Source: Thiotrichaceae bacterium (lineage in GTDB: Bacteria > Pseudomonadota > Gammaproteobacteria > Beggiatoales > Beggiatoaceae). Taken from it: a DNA stretch of 43,005 nt. The DNA is taken from contig JAABRD010000045.1 of assembly GCA_011391085.1 (NCBI GenBank), forward strand, positions 1-43,005, in the 5' to 3' direction. Below the pieces are notes generated by a model that had not been told where the DNA came from, made no database searches, and saw only the letters and a program-made list of their open reading frames with translations. Position numbers and translations under genes: made by a program. Shown one piece after another: positions 42,853-43,005 of this stretch (position 1 is its first letter; the number at the start of each line of letters is the position of its first letter).

Positions 42853-43005
42853 GGAGTGGAGGCTTTAGCCGCAATGCCATTAAGTTAAGGAAAACCCCGG
42901 TGGAGTGGAGGCTTTAGCCGGCCGGCGGTAGGCATCACCCCCCCAGTAAGATTGCGGGGCGCCTACCGCCGGCCGGCTAAAGCCTCCACTCCACCGTACC
43001 TTAAC
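42853..43005. repeat. Nested composite palindrome running off the right edge
   Basis: GGAGTGGAGGCTTTAGCCGC, then an ATGCCATTAAGTTAAGG arm, then a long palindrome GGAGTGGAGGCTTTAGCCGG...CCGGCTAAAGCCTCCACTCC with a GGCGGTAGGC...GCCTACCGCC core, then CCTTAAC at the last base. Same plan as 15496-15687 and 17375-17614. The right outer arm is beyond the window. Confidence 0.85.

Noticed and set aside
42641-42880. 80-residue N-terminal extension of NarK
   Set aside because: No family support, Pro/Ser-rich, and its distal end overlaps a composite palindrome.

Overview
The window looks like a chromosomal segment of a gammaproteobacterium, most plausibly a sulfur oxidiser of the Beggiatoa/Thiomargarita type. 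This is inference from three things: the gammaproteobacterial gene set (hisZ-purA next to a DUF2065 gene, trpD-trpC, TonB-ExbB-ExbD), a nitrogen-oxide respiration cluster (NarK-type transporter, octahaem HAO-like cytochrome, nonahaem cytochrome c fused to cytochrome b), and very heavy loading of the intergenic space with short inverted-repeat elements. No rRNA, tRNA, CRISPR array or intact transposase was seen.

Layout. 0-3 kb: a 22-bp tandem repeat, palindromic elements and a membrane diguanylate cyclase (-). 3-5.6 kb: tonB-exbB-exbD (+). 5.9-7.3 kb: a sigma-54-dependent response regulator (+). 7.6-10.2 kb: an HTH regulator (-), a lipoprotein lytic transglycosylase (+), about 0.9 kb without genes, and a cold-shock protein with a Gln/His tail (+). 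10.4-11.8 kb: a glycolate-oxidase GlcD-like flavoprotein (-). 12-14 kb: a dual-OB-like gene and two overlapping DUF488 genes (+). 14-17.2 kb: DUF2065, hisZ, purA (-). 17.6-23.3 kb: three minus-strand genes, namely a TM pseudo-ATPase, a YhcG/DUF1016 nuclease-fold protein and a secreted-WD40/TM/AAA-ATPase protein. 24-24.8 kb: a Tat-exported M15 peptidase (-). 25.2-27.1 kb: trpD-trpC (+). 27.3-30.4 kb: a CHASE2 adenylate cyclase and a receiver protein with a broken histidine-kinase tail (+). 30.9-34.5 kb: type II secretion genes gspM-like and gspE, separated by a DUF3800 gene and a small toxin-like gene (+). 34.8-37.5 kb: a Sel1-repeat protein and a PP2C phosphatase/Ser-Thr kinase fusion (+). 37.6-42.6 kb: nitrogen-oxide cluster on the minus strand (narK, HAO-like octahaem, nonahaem cytochrome c-b).

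The strongest and least ordinary signal is the population of miniature inverted-repeat elements. At least eight families can be separated by their termini. One family (ends GGTAGTG...CACTACC, 49-220 bp) shows perfect or near-perfect 8-bp target-site duplications at five copies, which shows directly that it has been mobile. Another, represented by two copies of exactly 114 bp (TATAGT...ACTATA), lies across the 3' ends of exbB and narK and supplies their stop codons. A truncated copy of the first family supplies the stop codon of the phosphatase/kinase gene.

Functional picture: signal transduction (c-di-GMP, cAMP, two-component, Ser/Thr phosphorylation) and nitrogen-oxide reduction dominate. 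The 17.6-23.3 kb trio and the DUF3800 pair inside the secretion locus are the best candidates for undescribed systems. Both are proposals from domain content and context, not demonstrated functions.
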